Source: Caldifarciminota bacterium
GTDB taxonomy: Bacteria > Hydrothermota > Tepidihabitantia > SM23-42
Length of the DNA stretch: 32,499 nucleotides
NCBI GenBank assembly: GCA_020355325.1
Contig: CP070664.1
Span: forward strand, 1,057,802 to 1,090,300
Direction: 5' to 3'
Of the stretch, positions 6,892 to 15,163 are shown piece after piece (the first letter of the stretch is position 1; each line of letters opens with the position of its first letter). The notes beneath the pieces were generated by a model. The model worked only from the letters and a program-made list of their open reading frames with translations. It ran no database searches and was not told where the DNA came from. The position numbers and the translations under genes were made by a program.

Positions 6892-7863
6892 GTGAAGGAA
6901 ACCCACAGACAAAAAATGATTTTTTTGAAGAAACTTCTAAAAGGCGAAAAACGTACTGTTGCTCAGACAATTAGTGTAGTTGAGAATGAAGGTGATACGA
7001 AGATTCTGGAAAATATTTTTAAATATACTGGCAAAGCATATCATATAGGTATCACTGGTCCTCCGGGCGCGGGAAAGTCTACGCTGGTGAATGCGATTGC
7101 TAAACAACTTCTCGAGAAGAACAAGAAGATTGGTATTATTGCTGTTGACCCAACCTCGCCATTTTCGGGTGGTGCGCTGCTCGGCGACCGCGTCAGAATG
7201 ACCGATTTAGCATTGAAAGAGAATGTCTTCATCAGGAGTATGGCATCCAGGGGTAGTCTTGGTGGACTTGCGCAGAAGACAAAGGACGTTGCATTGGTAC
7301 TCGATGCCTCTGGTATGGATTACATTTTGATTGAGACAATTGGCGTGGGACAGGTAGAGTTAGACATTGCACAAGTATGCGATACAACCGTTGTCGCATT
7401 AGTTCCCGAATCTGGGGATTCGATTCAGGCGATGAAGGCAGGGCTCTTGGAGATTGCCGATGTCATCGTCGTAAATAAGGGTGACCGCGAGGGCTGTGAT
7501 AGTCTCATCATGGAATTGAAGTTTGCTCTTGACTTACGACAGCAAAAGGCAGGATGGCATTACCCAATAGTGAAGACAATTGCAACTGAGGGTGTCGGTA
7601 TCGAGGAGCTCGTAGCAACCATACAATCACACAAGGAGTATTTAAAACGCAGTGGAAGATTTGAAAAAGACAGAAAAGAAAAATTGAAGTTACACATACA
7701 TGAATTGATTGAAGAAAAGATTAAATCACATCTCAAAGAGTTTGTCATTAAGGACGATGAACTCGAGAAGATAATAAACAGAGTCTATGAACGTAAACTC
7801 AATCCCTATCACATCGCTGACGAGATCACAAACAAAATATTTAAAGTCAGGGAGGATGTATGA
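6892..7863 (+). CDS. meaB: MeaB-family GTPase, mutase chaperone
   Basis: MeaB-type G3E GTPases load and protect adenosylcobalamin in B12-dependent acyl-CoA mutases. The 323-residue product has Walker [10 protein letters not shown] at about 56-64, the family block [19 protein letters not shown], a [12 protein letters not shown] segment with the Walker B-region residues, and NKGD for guanine recognition. Length is normal. Either GTG 6892 or ATG 6916 (codon 9) may be the start; a GAAGGAA stretch lies 15 bases before the ATG, while nothing precedes the GTG. Its stop overlaps the next start (ATGA), so it is translationally coupled to the isobutyryl-type mutase, mirroring the natural fusion of G-protein and mutase in IcmF. 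Confidence 0.93.
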   Translation: MKETHRQKMIFLKKLLKGEKRTVAQTISVVENEGDTKILENIFKYTGKAYHIGITGPPGAGKSTLVNAIAKQLLEKNKKIGIIAVDPTSPFSGGALLGDRVRMTDLALKENVFIRSMASRGSLGGLAQKTKDVALVLDASGMDYILIETIGVGQVELDIAQVCDTTVVALVPESGDSIQAMKAGLLEIADVIVVNKGDREGCDSLIMELKFALDLRQQKAGWHYPIVKTIATEGVGIEELVATIQSHKEYLKRSGRFEKDRKEKLKLHIHELIEEKIKSHLKEFVIKDDELEKIINRVYERKLNPYHIADEITNKIFKVREDV

Positions 7864-9491
7864 CGAAAAAAGATTGGGAAGGAAAGCTAAAGATGCATAA
7901 AGAACGAGATAGCGAATTTACGACAGTTTCTGGCACACCCGTAAAATCACTCTACACTCCTGATGATATCCAAGACATGGATTACGGGAGAGACCTCGGT
8001 TATCCCGGTGAGTTTCCATATACGCGCGGCGTCTACACAAATATGTACCGCGGTCGGCTTTGGACAATGCGGCAGTTTTCTGGTTACGCAACACCGAAGG
8101 ATACGAATAAGCGTTACAAGTATCTTCTCAAACATGGTCAGACCGGGCTCTCGGTTGCATTCGACTTTCCGACATTATATGGCAGAGACTCTGATGATTC
8201 GTTCTCTCATGGTGAAGTTGGGAAATGTGGTGTAGCGGTCGATACACTCAGAGATATGGAAATTATTTTCGACGGTATACCACTCGATAAGATATCGACG
8301 TCAATGACCATTAATCCTCCTGCGGCAATGCTGCTGGCCATGTACATTGCAGTGGGAGAAAAACAGGGCGTTCCTGCACACGTGTTAACCGGTACCATTC
8401 AAAATGATATGTTGAAGGAATATCAAGCACAAAAGACCTGGATTTATCCACCAGAACCGTCGATGCGGATTATTACTGATATTCTTGCATACTGTACAGA
8501 CCACGTGCCGAAGTGGAATACTATATCCATCTCTGGCTACCATATACGAGAGGCTGGTTCCACGGCGCTTCAAGAACTCGCCTTTACCTTAGCAAACGGG
8601 TTTACGTATGTCGAACATGGTATGCAGGCGGGATTATCAGTCGACAAATTTGCACCGCGTCTTTCCTTTTTCTTCAATGCCCACTTAGATTTTTTTGAGG
8701 AGATTGCAAAATACCGCGCGGCACGAAGAATCTGGGCGCGTTTGATGCGAGGAAAATATGGAGCGCAGAGCCCACGCTCTTACTTAGTGAGGTTCCATAC
8801 ACAAACCGCTGGCTGTACGCTCACCGCACAGCAGCCTGAGAATAATATCATACGCACTGCATTTCAAGCGCTCTCTGCAGTGTTAGGTGGAACACAATCG
8901 CTCCATACCAATTCAATGGATGAGACATATGCACTGCCAACTGAGCAGGCAGTTAAGGTTGCCTTACGCACACAGCAGCTCATTGCCTACGAAAGTGGTG
9001 TTGCACAAGTTATAGACCCGCTCGGTGGTTCCTATTACGTAGAGTCATTGACTCGTCAGATGGAAAAGGGCGCATACGACTATTTTGAGAAGATTAATAA
9101 AATGGGTGGCGTTATTCCAGCAATTGAAAAAGGATTTTTCCAAAAGGAGATTTCCCGCAGTGCATACGAGTATCAGAAGGCATTGGAACAGCGAAAGAAG
9201 TTCCAAGTCGGCGTGAACATCTTTGAAGAGGAGGAGAAACCTGATATTGAGATTCTGAAAATTCCCGCAGCTGTTGAAAAGAATCAAATAAAAGAATTAA
9301 AAAAGGTAAAAAAACAGCGCAATAATGCTCGAGTTAAAGAAAAGCTAAAAGATCTTCGGAAGGCGGCGAGAAATGGCGAGAATGTAATGCCTCGAATTCT
9401 CGCATGCGTGAAGGTGTACGCTACGTTGGGAGAAATGTGTAATACCTTGAAAGAAGAATTTGGTGTTTATCATGAACCGATCATATTCTGA
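7860..9491 (+). CDS. icmA: Isobutyryl-CoA-mutase-like large subunit
   Basis: This 543-residue TIM-barrel subunit belongs to the B12-dependent acyl-CoA mutases. The substrate-specificity positions can be read directly: RQF at 71-73 (Phe73) and AQKTWIYPP with Gln191. The pair is 118 residues apart, exactly as Phe80/Gln198 of isobutyryl-CoA mutase and Tyr89/Arg207 of methylmalonyl-CoA mutase. Phe plus Gln is the isobutyryl-CoA pattern, and GRDSDD and [11 protein letters not shown] are also ICM-like. The expected reaction is isobutyryl-CoA to n-butyryl-CoA, a link between valine and butyrate metabolism. It lacks its own B12 domain; the carrier subunit gene follows at 9648. The start overlaps the meaB stop and has GGAGG just upstream. 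Confidence 0.87.
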   Translation: MTKKDWEGKLKMHKERDSEFTTVSGTPVKSLYTPDDIQDMDYGRDLGYPGEFPYTRGVYTNMYRGRLWTMRQFSGYATPKDTNKRYKYLLKHGQTGLSVAFDFPTLYGRDSDDSFSHGEVGKCGVAVDTLRDMEIIFDGIPLDKISTSMTINPPAAMLLAMYIAVGEKQGVPAHVLTGTIQNDMLKEYQAQKTWIYPPEPSMRIITDILAYCTDHVPKWNTISISGYHIREAGSTALQELAFTLANGFTYVEHGMQAGLSVDKFAPRLSFFFNAHLDFFEEIAKYRAARRIWARLMRGKYGAQSPRSYLVRFHTQTAGCTLTAQQPENNIIRTAFQALSAVLGGTQSLHTNSMDETYALPTEQAVKVALRTQQLIAYESGVAQVIDPLGGSYYVESLTRQMEKGAYDYFEKINKMGGVIPAIEKGFFQKEISRSAYEYQKALEQRKKFQVGVNIFEEEEKPDIEILKIPAAVEKNQIKELKKVKKQRNNARVKEKLKDLRKAARNGENVMPRILACVKVYATLGEMCNTLKEEFGVYHEPIIF

Positions 9492-9506
9492 TGAGGCATC
9501 GTTTTT

Positions 9507-9617
9507 CGTTTTACGGCATAGCAGCCCGTATCGTCTTTCGTTGTTGGTCATTGATAGCTTGATTTTTTGTCGTATAACGATGCCGAATGACGAAACGGGC
9601 CGCCATACCCATGAACG
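9507..9617. repeat. Type A palindromic element, copy A1 (short loop)
   Basis: Two 34-nt arms at 9507-9540 and 9584-9617 are inverted repeats (25 of 34 positions complementary) around a 43-nt loop. The arm sequence (cgttttacggcatagcagcc...) is shared with copies at 12.7, 19.2 and 27.5 kb. The motif CGTATAACGATGCC directly precedes the right arm. It fills the gap between the mutase large-subunit and B12-subunit genes, where it could form a transcript hairpin. Confidence 0.8.
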
Positions 9618-9647
9618 AGTAACAGATTTTCATTTGAGGAGGAATCT

Positions 9648-10121
9648 ATGGGCAAGAAAATACGCGTTTTAGTTGGCAAGCCTGGTCTTGATGGTCATGA
9701 CCGTGGCGCAAAGGTTGTGGCTGCGGCATTGCGCGATGCCGGGATGGAAGTCATCTACACTGGTTTGCATCAAACGTGCGAGAGTATCGTAGAGGCTGCG
9801 GTTCAGGAAGATGTCGATGTCATCGGTCTCTCAATCTTGTCTGGTGCTCACATGACGATATTTTCTAAGGTACTCAATTTACTCAAAAAAAGGCATGCCA
9901 CACAAATTCTTGTTATTGGAGGTGGTATTATTCCACTGGAGGACATGAAGAAACTTGAGAAGATGGGTGTGGGGAAACTCTTCGGACCGGGAACACCAAC
10001 AACAGAAATTGTGGATTGGATAAATGAATGCGCATTTGCCAAGACGGAGCAACCAAAGACAAAAAGAGTCAAAGCTAAAAAATCGCGAAAGATCAAAGTA
10101 AGGCGAAAAAGAAAAAAGTAA
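9648..10121 (+). CDS. B12-binding subunit of acyl-CoA mutase
   Basis: The product of 157 residues is a cobalamin-binding Rossmann domain with the DxHxxG signature (D15-G-H17-D-R-G20; His17 ligates cobalt), the [10 protein letters not shown] loop and a GGGIIP loop. Residues 1-130 are the standard length. A Lys/Arg-rich tail of about 25 residues ([20 protein letters not shown]) follows and is unusual. It is the only B12-domain gene in the window, while there are two mutase large subunits lacking that domain, so it may serve both. A strong GAGGAGG site precedes ATG 9648. Confidence 0.92.
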   Translation: MGKKIRVLVGKPGLDGHDRGAKVVAAALRDAGMEVIYTGLHQTCESIVEAAVQEDVDVIGLSILSGAHMTIFSKVLNLLKKRHATQILVIGGGIIPLEDMKKLEKMGVGKLFGPGTPTTEIVDWINECAFAKTEQPKTKRVKAKKSRKIKVRRKRKK

Positions 10122-10146
10122 ACTGAAGCGAGAGATTAATTATCGT

Positions 10147-10998
10147 ATGCAACTTGGTACATTGAAACTGTCAACGGTTTCCGATGGTCGATTCTGGCTC
10201 GATGGCGGTGCGATGTTCGGCATTGTACCGAAGCCGTTGTGGAGTAAGCTCAACCCGGCTGATGAATATAATCGCATCGAACTAGGATTGAACTCTTTAC
10301 TCATTCAAGCGTCAGAAAAGAGGATTTTAGTCGATACCGGTATTGGTGAAAAATTTGATGAAAAATTGAGAGAGATTTATCGAGTCGAGAAGAATACTAA
10401 CCTTATCGACTCGCTGGGTAAGGTGGGTGTTACTCGAGAAGATGTCGATTTTGTCATTAATACACATCTTCATTTTGATCATTGTGGTGGTAATACATTA
10501 AAAGACGGTGAGAAGTTTGTTCCTACATTTCCCAAGGCAAAATACGTTATTCAGAAAAAGGAATGGTTTGATGCTACTCATGTTAATGAGAGAACAAGAG
10601 GAAGTTACTTAACCGAAAATTTTATACCGATTGAGGAGGCAGGACAACTTATATTGGCTGACGGTGATATCGAAATTACGCCGGGGATAAGTGTGATCGT
10701 AACAGGTGGACACACGCGTGGTCACCAATCGGTTATGCTTGCATCCGAGAGCAAAAAGGCAATATATCTCGGCGATTTGATTCCAACTACTTCTCATATA
10801 AAGATTCCTTACATCATGGGATATGACCTTTACCCACTTGATGTCATTGAAAAGAAGAAGCAGATTTTAGATCAGGCATTGAAAGAAAACTGGCTACTCA
10901 TTTTCGAGCATGACCCTCGAATTGCATTTGCTTATCTGGTTGAAGAAAATGGAAGACCAAAATTGAAATTGGGAAATTATAATGATGAGAAATTATGA
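10147..10998 (+). CDS. Metallo-beta-lactamase-fold hydrolase
   Basis: The 283-residue protein has the zinc-binding signature THLHFDH (His107, His109, Asp111, His112), a GGHTRGHQS motif with the next His, and a YLGDLIPTT motif with the bridging Asp. These place it in the MBL-fold superfamily, close to the lactonase-like group in overall layout. Position inside the acyl-CoA cluster, 25 bases after the B12 subunit, suggests hydrolysis of an acyl-CoA, ester or lactone, but the sequence does not tell which. No signal peptide is present. Confidence 0.85.
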   Translation: MQLGTLKLSTVSDGRFWLDGGAMFGIVPKPLWSKLNPADEYNRIELGLNSLLIQASEKRILVDTGIGEKFDEKLREIYRVEKNTNLIDSLGKVGVTREDVDFVINTHLHFDHCGGNTLKDGEKFVPTFPKAKYVIQKKEWFDATHVNERTRGSYLTENFIPIEEAGQLILADGDIEITPGISVIVTGGHTRGHQSVMLASESKKAIYLGDLIPTTSHIKIPYIMGYDLYPLDVIEKKKQILDQALKENWLLIFEHDPRIAFAYLVEENGRPKLKLGNYNDEKL

Positions 10999-11011
10999 TT
11001 TCTTAACATCT

Positions 11012-11066
11012 AAGTCTCTTAACCTCGTAAATTTTATTTTCTGTAGGTTAATGAGTTTCTTGAGAA
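11012..11066. repeat. Intergenic inverted repeat
   Basis: In the gap between the MBL hydrolase and the carboxyltransferase, TTAACCT and AGGTTAA form a 7-bp stem, flanked by less perfect complementary TAAG/CTTGAG tracts. It resembles the low-complexity palindromes in other gaps of this window. A regulatory hairpin is possible; there is no U tract of terminator type. Confidence 0.5.
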
Positions 11067-11094
11067 TTTGTAGTGTAATATGCGGGGAGGATGA

Positions 11095-12642
11095 ATGAAA
11101 AGCGAAGATAAAATAAAGCATCTTGAAGAACTGGAGCAGCAGGCATTCCTCGGCGGCGGTGAGAAACGGATTAAGGTTCAACACGATAAGGGTAAACTGA
11201 CTGCACGTGAGCGAATTGATTTATTGCTCGATGAAGGGTCATTTAGAGAAACGGATAAATTTGTGACGCATCGTTGTACTGACTTCGGTATGGAAAAAAC
11301 CAAAATTATGGGTGATGGTGTTGTAACCGGATATGGAAGAATAAACGGTAGGCCGGTCTGCATATTTTCCGAAGATTTTACCGTATTCGGGGGTTCACTA
11401 TCGAAGGCATATGCAGAGAAGATTGTTAAATTACAAGATATGGCACTTAAAATGGGTTGTCCAATCATTGGGCTCAAGGATTCGGGAGGTGCGCGGATTC
11501 AAGAGGGTGTTGATAGCCTAGCTGGCTATACGGATGTTTTCTTACGGAATGTTCTTTCGTCGGGCGTCGTGCCACAGATTTCTGCGATCATGGGTCCGTG
11601 TGCAGGAGGTGCTGTATATTCTCCAACAATGACTGATTTTGTAATTATGGTAAAGGGCTCTTATATGTTTTTGACCGGTCCCGACGTTGTCAAGGCAGCG
11701 ACACATGAAGACGTGACATTCGAACAACTCGGTGGCGCAATGGTTCATAATGAGAAATCTGGTGTAGCACATTTTGCAGTTGATACAGAAATAGAGTGCA
11801 TTGAATTAATTAAAAAACTGTTATCGTTTATCCCTCAGAATAATCTCGAAGATTCGCCGTCTACCGAACCAACCGATGATGTCAATCGTATGGACAAAGA
11901 ATTGAACAAAATAATTCCAGACAGCCCTCATAAACCCTATGATATGTGCGAAATAATAAATCACGTAATAGACCGTGATACATTCTTAGAAGTTCATAAA
12001 TACTATGCTACAAATTTGATTGTCGGTTTCGCGCGACTCAATGGTAAATCGGTTGGTGTTGTCGCTAATCAACCGGCCGTTCTCGCTGGTGTTTTAGATA
12101 TTGATTCTGCGATGAAAGGCGCTCGATTCGTCCGCTTTTGTGACTCCTTCAATATTCCAATTATTACATTTGTTGATGTCCCAGGATTTTTGCCTGGAAC
12201 TGCTCAGGAATGGGGCGGTGTCATTAAGAACGGCGCGAAACTTCTCTATGCATTTTGTGAATCAACGGTGCCTCGAATTACGGTAATTACGCGCAAGGCA
12301 TATGGTGGTGCATATTGTGTTATGAGTTCGAAACACACGCGTGCAGACATAAATTTTGCCTGGCCAAGCGCTGAGATTGCAGTCATGGGTCCTGACGGTG
12401 CAGTGAAAATTCTCTATCGAAAAGAAATTAAAGAGGCAAAGGAGCCGAAAGCACTGGAGAAGAAGTTGGTTGATGAATATATTGATAAATTTGCGAACCC
12501 ATTTGTGACAGCAAGTAAAGGGTATATTGACGCAATAATACGGCCATCGGAAACGAGACCAAGAATGATTGAGGCATTAGAACTCATTGACAGCAAACGC
12601 GATATAAACCCTGCGAGAAAGCATGGAAATATACCTTTATAA
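11095..12642 (+). CDS. Propionyl-CoA carboxylase-type carboxyltransferase
   Basis: The 515-residue protein is the carboxyltransferase (beta) subunit of a biotin-dependent acyl-CoA carboxylase. It has both crotonase-like halves: [16 protein letters not shown] in the N-half, and [20 protein letters not shown] with [16 protein letters not shown] in the C-half. These match propionyl-CoA carboxylase better than methylcrotonyl-CoA carboxylase. The usual Asp after GGAY (Asp422 in Streptomyces PccB, a known specificity position) is Cys408 here. With the biotin carboxylase and carrier that follow it would make methylmalonyl-CoA from propionyl-CoA. The membrane subunit needed for a sodium-pumping decarboxylase is not in the window. 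GGGGAGG lies 4 bases before ATG 11095. Confidence 0.88.
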   Translation: MKSEDKIKHLEELEQQAFLGGGEKRIKVQHDKGKLTARERIDLLLDEGSFRETDKFVTHRCTDFGMEKTKIMGDGVVTGYGRINGRPVCIFSEDFTVFGGSLSKAYAEKIVKLQDMALKMGCPIIGLKDSGGARIQEGVDSLAGYTDVFLRNVLSSGVVPQISAIMGPCAGGAVYSPTMTDFVIMVKGSYMFLTGPDVVKAATHEDVTFEQLGGAMVHNEKSGVAHFAVDTEIECIELIKKLLSFIPQNNLEDSPSTEPTDDVNRMDKELNKIIPDSPHKPYDMCEIINHVIDRDTFLEVHKYYATNLIVGFARLNGKSVGVVANQPAVLAGVLDIDSAMKGARFVRFCDSFNIPIITFVDVPGFLPGTAQEWGGVIKNGAKLLYAFCESTVPRITVITRKAYGGAYCVMSSKHTRADINFAWPSAEIAVMGPDGAVKILYRKEIKEAKEPKALEKKLVDEYIDKFANPFVTASKGYIDAIIRPSETRPRMIEALELIDSKRDINPARKHGNIPL

Positions 12643-12682
12643 AATTCCAAAATACCTAAACACCTAAATACCTAAAATAGAA
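12643..12682. repeat. Half of a type B low-complexity palindrome
   Basis: A run of degenerate TACCTAAA/CACCTAAA units directly after the carboxyltransferase stop, the same unit that forms the left arms at 16.7 and 29.1 kb. No matching right arm is present; the type A element follows instead, so it may have been truncated. Confidence 0.5.
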
Positions 12683-12703
12683 ATGTTTCAGTTATTGGTT
12701 TTT

Positions 12704-12862
12704 CGTTATACGACATCTCTCTCGACATCGAGTCTTCCCTCGAAACCGAGCCTCGGGACGAAGTGCGAGACGAGATGGAGGCCCGTATCGTTAGTCGTTG
12801 CTCGTCTTTTTGTGACGTATAACGATGCCCAAAAACGATACAGGCTGCCATGCCGAATAACA
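12704..12862. repeat. Type A palindromic element, copy A2, with nested insertion
   Basis: Left-arm sequence at 12704-12716 and 12777-12797 (together 34 nt) pairs imperfectly with the right arm at 12829-12862. The left arm is interrupted by a 60-nt insert (12717-12776) that is itself self-complementary at several levels, including CATCTC against GAGATG at its edges and CTCG-aaac-CGAG in the middle. The element ends 14 bases before the biotin carboxylase start. Confidence 0.75.
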
Positions 12863-12876
12863 TTTAACTAAAAACT

Positions 12877-14379
12877 ATGTTTAAGAAAATACTTGTTGCA
12901 AATCGTGGTGAGATTGCCGTGAGAGTACTCAGGGCGTGTAAAGAGATGAATATTTCTAGCGTGACGGTGTATTCTGATGCAGATAGAACGGCTCTCCACG
13001 TGCGTTATGCAGATGAAGTCTACTACTTAGGGCCGCCACCAGCTACAGAGAGCTATTTGAAGAGCGGTAAAATAATCGAAATTGCCAAACAATCAGGCGC
13101 CGAGGCCATTCATCCTGGTTATGGATTTTTGGCTGAAAATACAGAGTTTGCGAGAGCGTGCGAGGCAAATAATGTCGTTTTTATTGGTCCGGATTCAAAG
13201 GCAATTGAGCTCCTCGGTGATAAGATTGCCTCGAAAGAGACAATGAACAAAGCGGGTATTCCAACCATTCCTGGGAGTGACGGTGCCGTAAAACAAGAAA
13301 AAGAGGCCTTGGTTATTGCAGAACACATCGGTTTCCCAATTTTACTGAAAGCAGCAGGTGGTGGTGGTGGAAAAGGGATGCGCGTTGTGAGAGAAAAGAA
13401 AGAACTCGTGAGTCTGATGAAACAGGCAATGAGTGAGGCACAATCTGCTTTTGGAAACCCGATAATATTTATCGAAAAATTTCTCGAATCACCACGACAC
13501 ATTGAATTTCAAATTCTCGCAGACAATTATGGTAACGTAATCCATCTCTGCGAGCGAGAGTGTTCGGTCCAGCGTCGTCATCAAAAGCTCATCGAGGAGT
13601 CTCCGTCAGCGATCGTGACCCCTGAATTGCGTACAAAGATGGGTGAGGCGGCGGTAAAGGCAGTCAAGGCATCAAACTATACGAATGCCGGGACTGTTGA
13701 ATTTATGGTTGATAAGGATAGAAACTTTTATTTTCTCGAAATGAATACGCGTTTGCAGGTTGAACATCCTGTTACAGAATTAATCACTGGAGTTGATATT
13801 GTTAAAGAACAGTTAAAGATTGCCTCGGGCGAAAAGTTATCATTAGAACAGGAGAATATTAAAACATTTGGTTCGGCAATCGAATGCCGAATTTCGGCTG
13901 AAGATCCAGAAAATAATTTTGCACCCTCAACTGGTAAAATTGTTGAGCTCATTGAACCCGGTGGTCCTGGCGTCCGCGTCGAGAGTGGCATCTATGAAGG
14001 ATTTACAGTCCCAATATACTATGATCCTCTCATCGCAAAATTACTCGTTTGGGCGCCAACGCGAAGCGAAGCAATCACACGCATGGAGCGTGCACTACGA
14101 GAGTATCGAATAAGGGGGATTAAAACGTCGATACCTTTTCACCTGCTCGTCATGAATAATCCAATGTTCATTTCTGGTGACTATGATACGACGTTCATTG
14201 ATAAAGTCTTAGGTAGGATTGAATATAAAAAGAAGAATCATGAAATAGCCGCTCTTGCTGCTGCTATTGGGAAAATTCTGAAGGAAGAAAAAGCAGAGGT
14301 CTCGCATGCAAAAAAGGAAATAGGTATGAGTCCCTGGAAGCTGGCTGGACGCCCCATGAGATATCAAAAGGGTCGATGA
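12877..14379 (+). CDS. accC: Biotin carboxylase subunit, copy 1
   Basis: Biotin carboxylase carries out ATP- and bicarbonate-dependent carboxylation of carrier-bound biotin. The 500-residue product has the N-terminal ANRGEIAVRVLRAC, the ATP-grasp glycine loop KAAGGGGGKGMR, ERECSVQRRHQK, and the catalytic EMNTRLQVEHPVTE motif, ending in a standard C-terminal domain plus about 50 residues. It carries no biotin domain; the carrier is encoded separately at 14480. Position between the propionyl-type carboxyltransferase and that carrier assigns it to that complex. ATG 12877 has no recognisable ribosome site; the type A palindrome lies immediately upstream. Confidence 0.94.
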   Translation: MFKKILVANRGEIAVRVLRACKEMNISSVTVYSDADRTALHVRYADEVYYLGPPPATESYLKSGKIIEIAKQSGAEAIHPGYGFLAENTEFARACEANNVVFIGPDSKAIELLGDKIASKETMNKAGIPTIPGSDGAVKQEKEALVIAEHIGFPILLKAAGGGGGKGMRVVREKKELVSLMKQAMSEAQSAFGNPIIFIEKFLESPRHIEFQILADNYGNVIHLCERECSVQRRHQKLIEESPSAIVTPELRTKMGEAAVKAVKASNYTNAGTVEFMVDKDRNFYFLEMNTRLQVEHPVTELITGVDIVKEQLKIASGEKLSLEQENIKTFGSAIECRISAEDPENNFAPSTGKIVELIEPGGPGVRVESGIYEGFTVPIYYDPLIAKLLVWAPTRSEAITRMERALREYRIRGIKTSIPFHLLVMNNPMFISGDYDTTFIDKVLGRIEYKKKNHEIAALAAAIGKILKEEKAEVSHAKKEIGMSPWKLAGRPMRYQKGR

Positions 14380-14474
14380 GAGAAGATGAGTATACACTCG
14401 ACAACAGGAGTGACGTTAAAGAACAATCAGGAATCTTGTATCTATCGGAGAAGCCAGGTGATGATGCGTCGTAG
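14376..14474 (+). CDS. Possible 32-residue coupled small ORF
   Basis: An ATG overlapping the biotin carboxylase stop (ATGA) opens a 32-codon frame, MREDEYTLDNRSDVKEQSGI followed by 12 residues, ending 5 bases before the carrier start. It is acidic with no recognised motif. Some acyl-CoA carboxylases have small epsilon subunits, but no similarity is seen. It may simply be spacer sequence. Confidence 0.25.
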   Translation: MREDEYTLDNRSDVKEQSGILYLSEKPGDDAS

Positions 14475-14479
14475 ATGAG

Positions 14480-14974
14480 ATGGCGTACATAGTTAAAATC
14501 GACGATAAAGAATTTAAGATTGATATAAAAAGAGAAGGTGGCAAGTTCATAGTTTTTTTAGACAATAAAGAAATTCCGATTGAGGTCGTAAGGAGCGACA
14601 CGGCTTCACAATTTACATTAATTATCGATAAGAAACCGCATGACGTCGTTTTCGATGCTGACAACCTCGTATCAGTAGATGGAGAGGAATTCTCTACTGA
14701 AGTCTACGATGAGCAGGTACAGAAACTCCTGAAGAAAACACCGCAGGTAGGCGAGAAGAAAGAATTGACGGTCACTGCTCCAATGCCGGGATTGGTTATT
14801 GAAGTTGAGGTCGCTGAAGGAGATGTCGTAAAAGCTGGACAGGGACTTGTTATTGTTGAAGCGATGAAGATGCAAAATGAGATGAAATCGCCAGGTGATG
14901 GAGTTGTCAAAAAGATTCTGGTACAAAAGGGGCAAGCCGTGAACAGCAGAGATGTCTTGGTGGTCATCGGATAA
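14480..14974 (+). CDS. Biotin carboxyl carrier protein, copy 1
   Basis: The product of 164 residues ends in a biotinyl domain: PMPGLVIEVEVAEGDVVKAG, then VEAMKMQNEM with the biotinylated lysine at Lys130 in AMKM, and the mirrored second half DGVVKKILVQKGQAV. The first ~75 residues form a small beta-rich domain that probably docks onto the partner subunits. Length and arrangement match carriers of split propionyl/methylmalonyl-CoA enzymes. No clear ribosome site precedes ATG 14480, so translation may depend on coupling from upstream. Confidence 0.93.
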   Translation: MAYIVKIDDKEFKIDIKREGGKFIVFLDNKEIPIEVVRSDTASQFTLIIDKKPHDVVFDADNLVSVDGEEFSTEVYDEQVQKLLKKTPQVGEKKELTVTAPMPGLVIEVEVAEGDVVKAGQGLVIVEAMKMQNEMKSPGDGVVKKILVQKGQAVNSRDVLVVIG

Positions 14975-15038
14975 TTTACACACTCAAAAAATTTTTCAAT
15001 GGCTCATATCTACGAGAGTAATGAGAATTCTCTGAACA

Positions 15039-15150
15039 CAATGTCAAATTTCAAATGTCGAATGACAAAGGAAATTCAAATGTCTAATGATCAATTGTGT
15101 TATTGGGATTTTGGGCTTGAATTGACATTGGTTATTTGATTTTAGGCATT
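15039..15150. repeat. Type C low-complexity palindrome, copy C1
   Basis: The left half is built of degenerate AAATGTCAAATTT-like units and the right half of their complement (GAATTGACATTGGTTATTTG). It ends about 14 bases before the start of the mutase gene at 15164. Similar palindromes occur at 26.5 and 29.8 kb. Pairing is imperfect and judged by eye. Confidence 0.6.
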
Positions 15151-15163
15151 TATTAAGAAGGTT

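Noticed and set aside
6817-6915. Cobalamin riboswitch before meaB or the mutase genes
   Set aside because: The gap is short (75 bases before the GTG) and has no recognisable B12-box-like sequence.
7860-9491. 2-hydroxyisobutyryl-CoA mutase
   Set aside because: That enzyme has Ile rather than Phe in the RQ-x motif and different neighbouring residues; Phe73 with Gln191 fits isobutyryl-CoA mutase.
13119-13502. 127-residue minus-strand ORF
   Set aside because: It is antisense to the ATP-grasp region of biotin carboxylase; Pro-rich product from the complement of glycine codons.
11095-14974. Sodium-pumping methylmalonyl-CoA decarboxylase
   Set aside because: There is a biotin carboxylase and no membrane beta subunit or gamma/delta subunits in the window, so an ATP-dependent carboxylase fits better.
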